64,000 bases of DNA, from contig NC_088310.1 of the NCBI RefSeq assembly GCF_910592395.1, positions 17,305,501-17,369,500 on the forward strand. The letters run 5' to 3'. The notes beneath the pieces were generated by a model. The model was not told where the DNA came from, searched no databases, and worked only from the letters and a program-made list of their open reading frames with translations. Positions within the stretch are counted from its first letter, which is position 1, and each line of letters begins with the position of its first letter. This DNA is from Lineus longissimus. Taxonomy: Eukaryota; Nemertea; Pilidiophora; Heteronemertea; Lineidae. The position numbers and the translations under genes are program-made. This document shows, piece after piece, positions 41,101-56,100 of the stretch.

Positions 41101-44100
41101 ATAACATACCAAACCTATATCAGTTTGTAAGAGGGGAATAGCCTTCAGAATGCCTTATACACCTTTCCAGAAATGGGGTGCTGAGTGTCCGAAATAGTGA
41201 TCTCATAAGCGGAAACTAGGCCTTATGGTAGAGGGACAGGAGATAATCATAGTTGACCAACACACTTGAATGCCTTTAATGACAGACAAGGGGGAAAAAG
41301 TTAGTTCCAATGCAAGCCACCAATTTCACAAAGGCCTACCACAGCATGCACCACATGTGCTGTTTAACAGCACATGTGGTGCATGCTGTGCTGTTTAACA
41401 GCACATGTGGTGCATGCTGTGGTAGGCCTTTGGTCATTGCTGTGAGATGGCATTCCACTCCCACTGCAGATAACTGTCAAACTCTGAGATTAGTCAGATC
41501 AGTCACACAGCAACCACTGCCTGTTTAAGTTGGTACCATAGCTTTGACAGCAGCCAATACTTATCTGTAATTGCCGCGAATAAGTTTAAAATAAAAGCGG
41601 GACAAGCTAGTTGTGTTATTTTGAAAATCACCCCTTTTTTCAGGAAAGTGCATGCTGTGGATAGGCCTTTAGTCATTGCTGTGGGATGGCATTCTACTCC
41701 CACTGCAGATAACTGTCAAACTTTGAGATAAGTCAGATCAGTCACACAGCAACCACTGCCTGTTTAAGTTGGTCCCATAGCTTTGACAGCTGCAATACTT
41801 ATCTGTAATTGCCGGGAATAAGTTTAAATAAAAGCGGGACAAGCTGGTTGTGTTATTTTGAAAACCACCCCTTTTTTCATTTAATTGAGGTTCATTGCTG
41901 AATATCAACTGGTATGCCCCAGTTCTTGTAACAAGTGTTATCATAAGACCATCGTGGTGATATTTCCTGCAATTTTCATCGCATTACTGTGGCTCTTTAA
42001 AATGTGACCAATCATTTAGGGGGAACTTATACTTCTGTTTACGTGTTTTTATCGAATGTCGGGACAGAATCTTCATTCCCCGATCTTTTCAAACGATTTG
42101 TGCAGTTAACTTTATATTGTTATTGTGCTTTCATGATTAATATGCAATCGAAAACTTGTGGTTGCCATCTGCTTATAATCCAGAAAAAGCGAGATGAATA
42201 AAGGAGACATAACTACTTGTGTGACGGCTCCTAAAGTCAATGTTTCTTTTATGGTGTTCAAAATATCATCAAAACTGGCGAATTCATTTGTTGAGGGTTT
42301 GGGGTTCCGATTGAATGTGATATACTCACGAAGTGAAATTGGTTTTCCTATTAGCACCATCTCATTCATTTGGCTATTAAAACTGCTGCTATTGTCCACG
42401 ACTAATTGTCATCGATTATGAATATTTAATGAAACATTTGGCTCAACAGTTGTTGCCTTATTGATTTGTTTTCTCTCTTATAAAAACTACATTGTTGTCA
42501 CACCCAGTCATGTACATTGCAACCTCCATTAGCGGACACCTCTCTATTAAGGACACTCTCTCTATTAAGGACACTCGTTTTTGTCCCAAATCGGTTGTTT
42601 CCATTGAATTTGACCTCCCTAATCAGGACACCTCTCTATTAAGGACAGCACTTGTAAGTCCGCAGAGTGTCTAAATAGAGAGGTTCTACTGTATGTGGTG
42701 CATAAGCAGCCTCATAGCCTAGTGGTTAACACTGCTGCTAACACTCAATAGGGCCCGCGGGTTCGATCCCGCGGAGAACCCAGGATTGTATTTCTGGACG
42801 AACGGCGTGGCTTTCAGGGAACTAAAATTCCTGGCTCTTCACAGCTTGTACAATGAGTAAATAATGTAAAGTCTGCAGGATGGGACAAAATGCTGTGGTC
42901 CCTTGTACCTGAGGGTCTATGCCAAGGCAAGTAAAAGATCCCACATAGGTGGAGAGTAGCCTGTAGTGGACTCCATACCTCCAAATATCCAGTAGGATTA
43001 CGGCACTAGTAAATGATATGATTTGACAGGAAAATCTATACTAGATTTTGTCGCATAAAAGGGAAGCTAATGAGTGCCCTTTTTGCTTGGATTTTGCATG
43101 ATTTGCTTGATTACCATGGACAAGTATGAAGCGATAACGCCCTTCTTAGTGAAGTGTTCACTGACAAGGTGGCAGAGAGTTCGCCGCAATGAGCATTGAT
43201 CCACTCACCTTACAGGAATGGCCACTGGTGCCACTGGGGCTAATAGCAGTCATTGGGATTCAAGCCATGCAGTTATCAGATTCCCCATGGAAATTGGACA
43301 AATTTAAGAATTACCATTCTGTTGACTGATGATTATAATATTGCCTGTTCCGTCCCTCTGGCAATTTTCTTCTCTCACATACGATTTTCAATGATGCATA
43401 ATCCATAAGAAACCAGATTTCTTAAACGAACTGAATAGAGAAAAAACTGCCTCTGGGTGTTTCCGGCTCTGCAACCAGTTGCGTATTTTTTTAAAGTCTC
43501 CTCTTTATTATTGAGAGTTCATCAGAGCCGTTACATCCTTTAGGGATGATCAGTGGCGTAGTGGTTAGAGCACTGGGCTCATAATCAGGAGGTCATGGGT
43601 TCGATTCTCGGAAGGGTCACCGCTGTTTCGTCTTTGTGTCCTTGAGCAAGGCACTTTACCCTACTTGCTTCTCTCCACCCAGGAGTAAATGGGTACCTAG
43701 CTGGCAGAGTTGGCAAACTATGAATGTTAGTCCTGAGCACTGTATAGTTGCAGTTTTGACCTGTATACTCCCAGAGAGTAGAGCTTGAACCAAGAATGGA
43801 CAGGCCAATAGCTAGGGGTAATAATGTGAAGCGCTTTGGGGGACCGAAACCAGTTGGATTTAGCACTGTATCAGTCTCATGATTACTATTATTTATGAAA
43901 AACGAGGAATTTATGTGGCATGCGTTATTGAAACTAGTAATGAATAATTAAGATGTACTTTTATTATACCGATTCCCGATAGTCCAGATGCAATTGCTGA
44001 TAGGTATTGGAAAGGAATAGCTGTATTATGTGTTTAAGAGTATCTTGTTTCTTTGTCATATGTTTGAACCACAGAGTACATCACTCTTTTATGTACTCAG

Positions 44101-47100
44101 TCCCATGCACTATGATATGCTGTCACGGAAGCAAAATATCTTTTGTGTGACTATTAAACGGTACTCGAACTTTCTCATTTTTCATACGTGATTATCGTAA
44201 AAGGAGAAAACAACTATGAAATGAGATTGATCGGTTGCAATGACAAGTAAACCAAACATTTAAAACAATAAAGGCCAAATTCATAAAGGGCGTTTAGCTT
44301 AAAACAGCGTTTAACTACTGAATAGACAGATTCAGGTCCTTCGTGTAAATCTTTACAGAATATGAATAGGCCCTGAAACTGATTAGAGAGAACTTGTACA
44401 CGTCTAACCCTTAAATGCCCTTTATGAACTTGGCCCTAATTGTTTAAAGGGGAAAGAAAAGAAAAAAATGTTTGCTACCGAATGAAAAAAAATCGTCAAA
44501 CATGACAAAGGAAAGAAAACAAGACTTTGATCTGTGACGTACCTTTCATCGGTTGACACAGGTACGTAAAGAGGAGATGTTGCCCTCGCAGTTTCCGACA
44601 TGTTCGTTAACTCCATCTTTCTGATTCCTACGAAGTATTATTCCTTTCGAGCATGTATCTATAATTTTACTCCAATAAACTTGATTTTTATTTCCAGTGG
44701 TATGCCTTTTTACTTTCAGTCGCTAGATAATAGTATAATGTCCGTAATTAACGCAAAGTTCCTTCACACGCGGGAAAGTCATGTGCCTAGCAAATTAAAG
44801 CAAAGCAAAGCCATCCTTGCTTTCAAAGCTATGCCATGCCACGAATGCCTCAAATACGCATTGTGTAACGTGCCAAAAAGTTCGCCGGAAGTCCGATATA
44901 TAGACCCTTAGCGTAGCTGCAGCGATAATGTACCACCTCCTCCTCGACAATCGCTAGTGTCATCAACTGATCGACATCCATATCACACTGATAACATGGC
45001 TACATTATGCAGTTTTGTCCTGTCAGTCGGCCGAGCGATTCTGATGACAATTTATCGTTTGTTAACATGCTTGTGATCGTACGTTACGTATGTGGACACT
45101 TACGTCACTCCGTATTGTTACAGAATTGCGTCAATATGCAAATTAGATTTTTTGCCAATATACTTGGCTGAAATTTCTTCTTCCTTAGGTTTAGACATAA
45201 AAAAACGTTAACTAGAGTACAGACAAAAATTGTATATTAGTTGTTGAAGCGTTCCTGTCTATTATGTCCCTAGGATTGACAACTATAGGCCCTTTGCCAG
45301 ATACGCCGGTACCACCTAGGGTCAGACCAACAAACCATCTTACAATAGATCTTCACGGTAAAAGACGCCAGACAATGTCTCGAGACGCCAGACAATGTCT
45401 CGAGAGGCATAGTCTGGCGTCATTGACCGTAAAACCAATTGTAAAGGTAGTTTGGTTTGCCGTTCCTCGGTGGTACCGGCGTATCTGGAAAAGGGCCTAT
45501 TGTCAAATGAATTTTAAACATTATCAAATGCAGTCTTACTAGACTGTATCAAGCATGGTTGAGAAAATGGGATTAGACTGAAAGTACAGTAGAACCTCTC
45601 TATAAAGGACACCCTTGGGACTGATTAGTGCTGTCCTTAATAGAGAGGTGTCCTGATTAGAGAGATCAAATTGAATTGAAACAACCATTTTGGGACCAAA
45701 ACTAGTGTCCTTGATAAAGAGGTTGTCCTTAATAGAGAGGTGTCCGCTAAGGGAGTTTCTACTGTAACATCTTTCAGATTACCAGTGTTCATACAATGTT
45801 GTTACTTCATCACTGTTACTGTACTGGCTTGCACACTTGATTGTGGAAGTTGTGGAACACTTCGGGGTTTCACTGATACTTGAACTCCCCTATGGATGAA
45901 TCCGAGGAAGAAATGGTGCAAGAACATCAGGAACAACAATGCGTCAAAGGCCTCAGAGGTGGGTGCCAGGCAGGAGCCTAAATTCTGTGACGTCAGACAG
46001 GTGAGAATTCGCGTCAAAACTAGCGACAAAGGCAAATCACTGTAGTGGCGAAACGTGGTGGCTCTCCTGGGAACCATCTTTATCCAAAGAAGTCATTTTT
46101 TTATAACTTTGGCAAAATCTTATCTATACCTTGCTTTCTTATGCTATAGTTGCTGGGAAACGCGTTACGAGATGTTTAGAGAAATTTGAAGCAAGTGTTT
46201 GCTTTCTTGAGTGAGTACAATGCATCAGGTATCATTCAGCGCTGTTCGGAGAAGGCCAAACAGGAGGGTCGTTTGGTGTAGAAAGAAATTTGATGGATGT
46301 AAAAGCACTCTTCAAGGAAGTAATGGCATTTTGGAGAAGGTTTTGCTTGCGCTGGGCTGGTTGCATTCGGTGTAAAGAGAAGCTACCTGTCTAATGTTTT
46401 TGCTAGAGTATACAATCTTAGAAAAAAAGGTTTTTCAGCTTTAAAAAGACCTTTAATGGTTTTTTCGGCCATCAAATATGTACCCGGTGGATGTTTTTCA
46501 ACAAAATAAAAAAGCCTTAGAGTTTTTTTCACAATCTCAAAAATCGTTAGGGGGTTTGATTTTACCAAAACCTTCTATGGGGCACATGGTGTTTGCTGAA
46601 AAACCATTAATGGTTTATCAGAAGCTCATTAACCTTTATTTCTAAGGGTGTACCTATTATGTCCCATCAGTTAATTGATCATGTTGACAGAGTAAAATAT
46701 TGATGACTATCTGGGCTGGTAACCTGATTTGAGCTACATTTTGTCATCCAGACTTGACCAAACAATACCTTCATCATCTTGTAATATTACAAACAGGAGA
46801 GAAAAAAGGTACAATCAACTTTATTGGTGCGATCCTGGAATCGATACTACTTTCAGTTGTTTTGTCAACATCAGTCAGGTAATTGCGATCAGGAAATTAG
46901 TCCCCAAGGGTTTCAATGATGTGGCCACAGACCTGACTCACTGTTTATAGTGAATCTGTTGAAATAACCTGTCCCGATAACCGGCTATTGGTGGACCAGG
47001 TCAATACACATTAACGCTGACATCCGAGTCAAATTGATGTCACTTCGACACCAAGTTTTGACTCGAAGCGCTGTTCTGTGCTGGGCCGTATTTAACTTTC

Positions 47101-50100
47101 TGGTCATGGGGCCAATAGGCTGTCTGGTGGAGGAGGGGCTGCAGAACACAACTTTTCATCTCAAATCTTTATTAAAATTATCTTTTTCAGTGGTGTGTGG
47201 GGGGGGAGGCAGTAGTTAAATACACCCTGTAATGCTACTCCGATGAAAAGGCAGTTGCTCAGTTGCCAGTCTCAAGAGACACTTCCCTCAACAATTTTAA
47301 CCTGGTATTTCCTAACAGCCTCAACAGTTTCAAGTTTCAAGAGATTTGCATGCATAATAACTGCATAACATCATTATGTATTTCTATTTTCTGAGCAACC
47401 AGATAATACCCCTTTAAAGAAAATGTAATTGATTGCTATGCCTTCTCCAGATCTTGATGTTTAAACAAAATGTTGACAGCTTATAGCAAAATTCATTGAT
47501 AAAATATTCAAAGGTTTTCTTGCAAAGTGGATGTCAAATATTTAATCTGAAATTGGTCTGTGCACCAGTTAGTGACAATTGTTGGCTCTCATGGTCTTCA
47601 TTTCAGCTCTCATGGTCTTACTGTCAACTGCATGTTGGCTCTCATGGTCTTTATTTCAGCTCTCTTGGTCTTACTGACAACTGCATGTTGGCTCTCATGG
47701 TGTTTATTTTAGCTCTCATGGTGTTTATTTTAGCTCTCATGGTCTTTATTTTAGCTCTCATGGTCCTACTGACAACTGCATGTTGGCTCTCATGGTCATT
47801 ATTTCAGCTCTCTTGGTCTTACTGACAACTGCATGTTGGCTCTCATTGTCATTAGTTCAGCCCTCATGTTTGACTTGCCTGTGAAATCACTACCACTGTC
47901 ATAATTTATAGCCTGCTTGTGGAATGTCTGTCCAGTTACTTCCAAATTGATTGCAACATTGTGCCGGGCCCGGAAGAATTAAGCATCTCGGCCCAACCAT
48001 TAGTATGTCAATTAACTGCCGTTAGGTTCTCATTCGTTCTGGTTCATACTCTAACCAATTTGTCCAACGGCATTGACCTGCTTTCCATCATAGCTAGGGC
48101 TACGGCCTTAACAATACTCCACCCGATTCACCACTGTTTTAAGCCTCATTAAGCAGACCCTAGGCACTGAAGCTGACTCTCCCTTGTGCAGATAATTGGA
48201 TTGAGCAAGTAATGAACTGCGTACCACTTATACTACAGAACTGCACGGGAGGAAGTGCACTTTTATCAATGCCGTTAGTAATAATGTTAGGATTGCTCCT
48301 AAAGCTGTTGACATACCGTAAACCAATTTTATTTCACAACCCTGGTGTTTTCACATTTTTTGCAAGAGGATTAAAATCGCAAACATTAGAAGTATAAAAA
48401 TGTCTCACTTGGTTTTATCATTGGAAAATGCACCCATTCGTAAAATGAATTGACGCAAAATCTGAAAAATGATGTTTTTGCAAACATAAAAATGTAGGAT
48501 TGCAAAAGTAAAGGGGTTACAGTATATCACAAATTGGGGTAAGTAATCGGGTGGCTATCCATTATGCATCTTGACACACAACTGAAGTCACCCCTGCATT
48601 TTAGACGTGTTAGGACAGGATGTCCCTTACGGCATCAAGAGTAACGTCACAACATGCACAAGGACCAAATAAGAGTTCTGCTCTCAAGATACAAAATAAT
48701 ACAGCAAACAGCTAGAACATACTAGGTTAACTGTCAACTTACCTCATAACCATTGTTATTGCTTCTGGTAGTCTTAGTAGTTCAAGAAAATATTTGTCGA
48801 GCAAGAGGAAAACCAATGCAGAGGAGTTCCTTCAGAGCAGACCAAGTCTCATCAACTAACAATCCTGTTTCAAGTCAGAATAACTTCTGATCAGTGACGC
48901 TTGAAATTGTCAGCATCGACTCCACAAGGCTGTGGTTGTTACTCTTCTGCTTTTTTTCTTATTTTTTAGTGTAAATCACTGCAGCTTCTTGCACAGGACT
49001 ATCATGGCCTGGTGATATTGAAATTCAGCCGGACATTATCTTGACGAAATCAGAGATCTGTATCTCGTTTGCATTCATCTCATTGTAATTCCTTCGATTT
49101 TTCTCGTATTTTGTTTACACTATCCCGTGTCGTTGTTTAATCTTCTACGGAATATTTGATTAAGAATAATGTTCACTCTTATCATCTGCCGTGAAGACGT
49201 ACAATGAAGGAAATCAAAATTGACCAGCGGTCGTTTGCCCAGAATAAAAAGTAGCAATGTTCGTAGAGATCAGACCGTTTCCTCTTTTCTGATTAAGGAG
49301 TGCCGTGTTTCATTCGGGAGAAGCAAGCTCAGAGCAAATTGTCCTCGCCTTATGCATGCCAATGGGGACATTACCAAATCAAACGTCAAACTGCTCGTTT
49401 TGTATCTTCATTAAGATGTTCTTGAGATTACCTCAGCAAATCTGATGCCAGGACAGATTTATGTACCCAGGCCCAGCAGGAAACTCCTTTTTCTTCAATA
49501 ATTCTTGATTACGGAATCAACTATCTAGTCTCGCGGTACATCATTTCTATCAAGAAAGTGAGATCCTATCTCTTTCCTTTTCACCTCTTGCTTCTTCTAG
49601 CTCTTTGATAGAATATTTAGCCTTACAGAAAATGCACGTTCGTAGCTCAGAAGCTCAGAAGCTCAGAAATGTCAAATCTATAATCTTCCACAACAACACA
49701 CCTCGGAACTCCCAAACTGCATGATTTGGATTAAATACTAAATTTCAATTTGTCAGTCAATTATATACACTTTTTTGCAATTTCCACAAAAATGCTTCCA
49801 ATGTGCAACTGATAGTGATGGTCCTGAAGAATGGCCTGAATTCTTTCGTAGTCGCTCAAGCTATGAGAATTCCATCCAGGTTGTCTCAATTATCAATACC
49901 CTATATATCGCAATTTCCTCGAAGAATTTTTAAGGCGCTAGTGATCTAGTGTTTGGTGTCCGTGAAATATTGCCTAAATTCCTCGGTAGTCTGTTATCGC
50001 ATCCTGTTGAGAGACTAAGGACCTGCTCCTTTCAAATGCGAAGGTTAATGGGAGAGAATAAATCAAAGGCAAGAAGAAATCAATACTGCATGGTAATCAG

Positions 50101-53100
50101 CCTGGCTGTCTCAAGCGGATTGACATGGAAATCGACAATCTAGTGAACAAAATGATAAAGATCACTTAAAGTGCTTGGGAATTGATTGCTATTTGCTATG
50201 CTTTGAAGGAGACGACAACTTAGGATCTGACATGTCTGTTGATATGAGAACGAAATGTAGCTGATGTATAAGCTGAGTCCGGGGTTGAGTGAGATCGATG
50301 CTTTAAAGAGGTTGTCTGGACACAGTATTCCCATCAATTAATCGAAGGTGTTGCCAATGATAAAAAACACTACATGTATAAGTAACTTTTCTGAAAGAAA
50401 CCTTGAAAAACTGAAAAACTCTGGACTTTGTGTTCCAGTGACAAAAACTGTCCACGGTCGCCTGACGTCATGCGAGAAACAAATTTCGCTGCAAATCGCA
50501 TCTTTCGGGACTCAAATCAGTGCAATTTATGAATCATGATGAGTGACATTACGTTGAATTATTTTGCATCCCTAAGCCCTTCTTCACACAGTTCGAGTTT
50601 GCTCACCGTAGTTTTGGGTGTTGAGCAGCAACTTGACATCCAAGATGAAATCTTTGGGAACTGCATGTTAACAATATCGCAAAGTAACACTTTGCATTTA
50701 CTAAATGGGTGTTCAAGTTTTGATAGATCCTGGTTTTTTCATGAGGACGTCTTTTGTCAAAATAATCCCTTTTACCATCCCTTGAGTAAGATTCATGCAT
50801 TAAAGCGAACTGGAACCGCCAAGCCAGTTCGTATGACCTCGTTTTCATTTCCCGCGTATCGGGTGATCAGAACGAGGCATGAATGAAACATGGCGCCTAG
50901 CTGTCAATCATTCAGTGACGTCACTACTATGGAATTTACTACGAAAATTCATGAATGAAAGATCGCATGACTCACGTGATTCTCACATGATTCTCAATAA
51001 TAACAAATTGAACTGCGCATCACTTAAAGTGGAAACTTAAGTCGGGCACCGGGGGCGGAGCTACAAATCTGAACTCGAATAGGAAGTTGGAAGTTTGACT
51101 TTCTCAGGCGGTGAAAGTCGAAAAGTTGAATAAATCGCTCGGCGGTTCCAGTTCGCTTTAACTCAAAAATCAATTTTGTGAGTAATAATTATGAATGTGT
51201 TGTAGTAATAAGCACACAGACGCGCCAAACACTGTTTGTTCTCCTCTACAATGTAGATCATCTAGTCCATTATAATGCACCTCGTCGGTTGACTTTTCTC
51301 TTCAACTTTAAGTTGGTACCACATTAATAGCAAAAACACTGGTAATGTGATGGCCATCTGGATTACCCAGTATGTGGCCTTTCAAATCATGGAAGCACTT
51401 TTGACTTTCAGCAAAACAGTGATAAAATATGTCAACAAAGGGACGCTTTACAAATTTGATGTTGCAGTTTGTTCTTGAATTTTTTTTCAAACCTTTTGCA
51501 CCAGATACAAGGAACCTCGGTTTTAAGTCTCATTCAAAGGACCATTGAGTCAGGAATTTTAGTTCCTTGAAAGCCACGCCGATTCGTCCAGAAATACAAT
51601 CCTGGGTTCTCCCCGGGATCGAACCTGGGCCCTTTTGCGTGTTAGCCAGCAGTGTTAAACGCTAGGCTATGAAGCTTCCCATATGAATTGGGGCCATTTG
51701 GGAGGGGTCATATTATGTAGAACATATCAGTCTGAAATGTTTATCTTTCACGTCTTTTGCTGCAAATCTAGGCATCAACCATCTGAAAAAACACTTCACA
51801 CGAAGTCAATCTCATTTAATCATTTAGCAGGCCATGTAGAATTAGCAGAATGAGCGGAATGAGCAGATTCTGGGCTTCAATCACCTGAAAAAGCCAGTAT
51901 TTGTTGCGATGATCGTCACCATGCCTGAACTCTGAAGATGAAAGGAGGTACGGTAATACAGCGCTGCGCACGGCTACCAACTGAACTAAACTGTCCCTAC
52001 AGACCAGTTCTCATGCCCTCATTGCGAGTCATGGCTTAACGACTGTAAAAAGCGATTTTCAAATAATCTGTGTGGTGTATCGAACTAATTAAAACTTAAT
52101 GAATTCATTAAGTTCCATTCTGTATGAAATTATATCATATTTTGTACAGAATCCGCTCATTCCGCTAATTCTACATGGCCCATTTACAACTACCAGGATC
52201 TCACAAGTATCACATTGCTGGTTTCTAATCAAAATAAGTTTACGATGAAATTGGTATTGACACTTAACCATAATTTAAAGATAAAATGAGCTCCAATTTG
52301 CAGTTCAATTCCTCAGTGCTTTATTAATGTCATTAGTTTGTGAGCGATGTCAGTCAAGTGATCTTCAGTTTCCAATAGATTGTATTTTTTATGTGTTTCA
52401 AAGTTTCTTGTGTTTCAAGACTGAATTTTTTAATGCCAGGAGAATGAGATGATAAAGTTGGCATCTACCAGGTTGTCACATACTATACCTCACTAGAAGC
52501 ACCCTGCTTTAATGCCAGAAGAAGTGGGCAGAGGTCTGCCTCTAACCAGGTATATGGTACAGTATAAACTTAGCGAAAGTCTTCCCAAGTCTACATACCC
52601 TACTGAGTGAGAGTGGCTCTCTAATGTTAATGCCAGGAGATAAGTTAATTGAATTCGGCCTTTAACCAGGTCACGTACCCTACTTAGTGAGAGGGGCTCT
52701 CTAATGTTAATGCCAGGAGATAAGTTAGTTGAATTCGGCCTTTAACCAGGTCACAAACCCTACTTAGTGAGTGGGGCTCTCTAAGGCTAATGCCAGGAGA
52801 TAAGTGGGTCGAATTTTGCCTCTTAACCGGTCACATACCCTACTTAGTGAGAGGGGCTCTCTAATGTTAAAGCCAGGAGATAAGTGGGTTGAATTTGGCC
52901 TCTAAACCACTAGGCACCCTATAATAAAGGAGCTTACTTTCTGGAGGATGTGGTACTGGCATCAGTGCTACATGTATCAAATAAAGGTATTTTATACTAT
53001 ACTAATAGTTGGTGTACACATAATCAAATTCTGACCAGTTCAAAATTAAACACTTCGTGACGATGGTTCAAAAGCTAAAATGTCTTTTTATCACCCTGAA

Positions 53101-56100
53101 AAGTTCTGCAATTATCAAAAAAGTGTCCATTTAAAAATTATTCATTGCAGGCTGAGGCTATCAACAACAAAAAATTGCCTCTTAACCCGAACATCTTGTC
53201 ACTCCTACCTATTTATTGTATCTGAAGATTACTCCCTGATACTTTGTGACACAAACAGTATAAGATGGGTGATTTAGAACTCATTAAAAAAAATCTAATT
53301 ACTTTCTGTATTAATCTGGTGTGAAACGGAGGTGTTTAATGTCCCATTTCCCCACCTGTCACTTCAGAGAAATGTTGTTTGCTTTACCATTATCACATTC
53401 CACTCTCGATTAAAATCTAATAGATTGTGCTCTAACTTTTATGGGCTGAGAAATATTGATCTCGTTAGCTAGAATGCTTTACAAAATTTAGGTGAGGATG
53501 GGTGAAAAAGCATCAGCGTGGAGGATTTACTGACCAGCTTATACTCATTGGCCCATGACACCTGTTGCTGGCCCGGAAAAAAGAAGTTCCATCACTCTTA
53601 ACCCTGAAATGTTCGTGTATTCTTTTTTTCCGTGCATTTTCAGATAATCACAAAAATATGTTGCCGCGAATAAGGAAATTTAATTGAACTACATTGGAGC
53701 CTCCCTTAGCGAACACCTCTCTATTAAGGACAACCTCTCTATTAAGGACACTAATTAAGGACAGCTCTTGTCAGTCCCGAGGGTGTCCTCAATATAGGGT
53801 TGTCTACTGTCACTTATGGTCAAAATGATAAATTAAAAGTATCCGAATGATTCAATTTTACAAAACTGCAAAATAAAACGACAGCAACTGTTTCTGGGTT
53901 AACAGTATAGGTATACTGTTGTTGTGTGTTTTCCTCAAACTGACCATAACTGGTATGATTGTGCAACACGGGTAGTTAGATTCCGTGGATCAATTTGATA
54001 TTGTTTGATATCTGACTGACAGCCTCTGTTTACTTACGAATGTAGACTGAGGCCATTGATCTTATTGATCCTTGCACCAATCAAGTGCCAACTCAGGGTC
54101 AACTCAAATACAGTACGGGGTGGCCCAAAGTAATGCACAAGCAAATTCCACTTTCACTACCCTGAAACTCTACCATATACCAGTGGATGAAGAATCTTTC
54201 TACGTGAAACATTAATCCAAGATATCTCAATTCGATTCAGTAGTTTAAGCTACAGAGTAAATTTTGTGAGGCTAATTAGGTCAGGAGATTCGAGCTGAAA
54301 GAAGAACTGAATTGGAACAACTATAAAATTACTCCCCAAATTGCATCATAAAATTGTCTCTGAGGCTAGAACTACCCAACCAAATCGAGAAATCTTGGTC
54401 CGTTTTTCATCTAGACAGATTCTGCATTTCCTCGTTCTGGTGTTCTGGGTCTCTGGGTGGTCTTCCGTTTTCTTTTTAGCCATTCTGTTTATCAGTCATT
54501 GAATCATTGAATTGGAAAAAGTTATCTGCACTGCACTGCAGAGAAGTGGTGAAGGAAAGATTGGATGAATGTTTTCTAAAGAAGTTGAAGAAGTTAAATT
54601 GGAAAAAGTTATCTGCACTGCACTGCAGAGAAGTGGTTAAGGAAAGATTGGATGAATGTTTTCTAAAGAAGTTGAAGATGCGTAAAGTAAAATGCCTACC
54701 TCTTCTTTTATCTTAACCTCCAATTAAAGATTTCCTGTTGGTCACCGGTGTATTTAGGTTGTCCCTAGTCTATGCATGTATTATTTCCCCACTGAGATAT
54801 CACTTCTAATTCTACCAATGATATTTATTCATCTGTAGTGGAGTCGTAGCTTATCCATGTCTGACTGCTGTCTTCTATGCCTCGGCTTTTCTTTGAAAAT
54901 AGGATCTACCTGTAAACACGTGTTGTTATGAGTCTGAAATAATAGCAAGGTAAACAAGTATCAAAACTTTGTAGCCAAAGATGAAATTTTGCTTTGATAG
55001 ATCAGAGTGGCTAAATTATGTCAACGAGGGAAGGAAAACCAATTCACAGTGAGCTCAACCGTAGTGATAATTTCTAGAGTTACACTGACCACAAGCGTCA
55101 AACATGCAACCCTCCTTCCAATCAGAAGTCAGGTGCTCTCTTCCACTGTTCCACAGACTGCATTCCCCATGGTTACTCGGATGGAATGGAGTGGTATGGT
55201 CAGGTGGTTCATACTTCTCAGCCATTTGACCAAACAGTCTTTTGTTTGATTCCCAGCTTCTCTCCTTTGCAGTTTTAGGAAAGTTGCTTTACTTTGATTA
55301 CTTTGTTCTTTTCTTCTTCTGCGTTTGGAAAACTTTTAATGAAATGTACAACCAAGACTCATCATACCTGTCTTTGCTAGGGTAAGCAAACAAAACCCTA
55401 TCCAAGTGCAGTCGCTTGCGTTGAACAGGCTGAAGCCTAAGTCAGAGTCACCGCGGGCCAATAACTTAGATGGCATAGTTATACTTGCTGTGACAACTAT
55501 AGTGACTTGCAAAAATGGCTTATCCCCATGGAGGAAAATGTCTATTGAATATTGACTCCTCCACAATTGGCCCAATCATTTCAATGTGATGGTTTTGAGG
55601 GCTGATTGGCTTGGTGGAATAGATTTCCGTTTGAATGCCTGAAACAAAGTTTCCTTTGATGATTTTCTTTATAGTGGCATTGTGCCACCATCAGATAAAA
55701 AATGAAACGTTTCAGCAATAAAACTGAAAAATGGATGAGGATAAGTTGTAATGCTTACTTGATTGTCTCTTGTATGGAAATCTATCCTGACCCTTCGAAA
55801 GACATCTACAACACCATCCATGCATGTGCGCAATAGATATCAATCAACATGTTAAAGTTTTCAAGTTTCTGTCTACCATATGCTGCAAGTACTTGCCACA
55901 TTTATTGAAAATAGTTTATTGGTGGCAAGTGTGGTTTATTGCCTCGGACAGGTCCAAGCCATGGCTTAGGACTATTCCGTTCTCACCGTCTGCCTACACT
56001 TTGATTCCTATGTAATCATTGTCGATTCCTCGTAGTCAATTCCCCCATCTGTTGTGACCAATACTGCCTTTCCATTGCATCCCCACCTAAATCATGATTC

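Noticed and set aside
43548-43625. tRNA-Met-like gene
   Set aside because: The tRNA-like part continues directly into a SINE body and its stems are imperfect, so it is a SINE head.
50536-50886. 116-codon plus-strand frame
   Set aside because: Its end runs into the TTAA-flanked MITE and no domain is visible.
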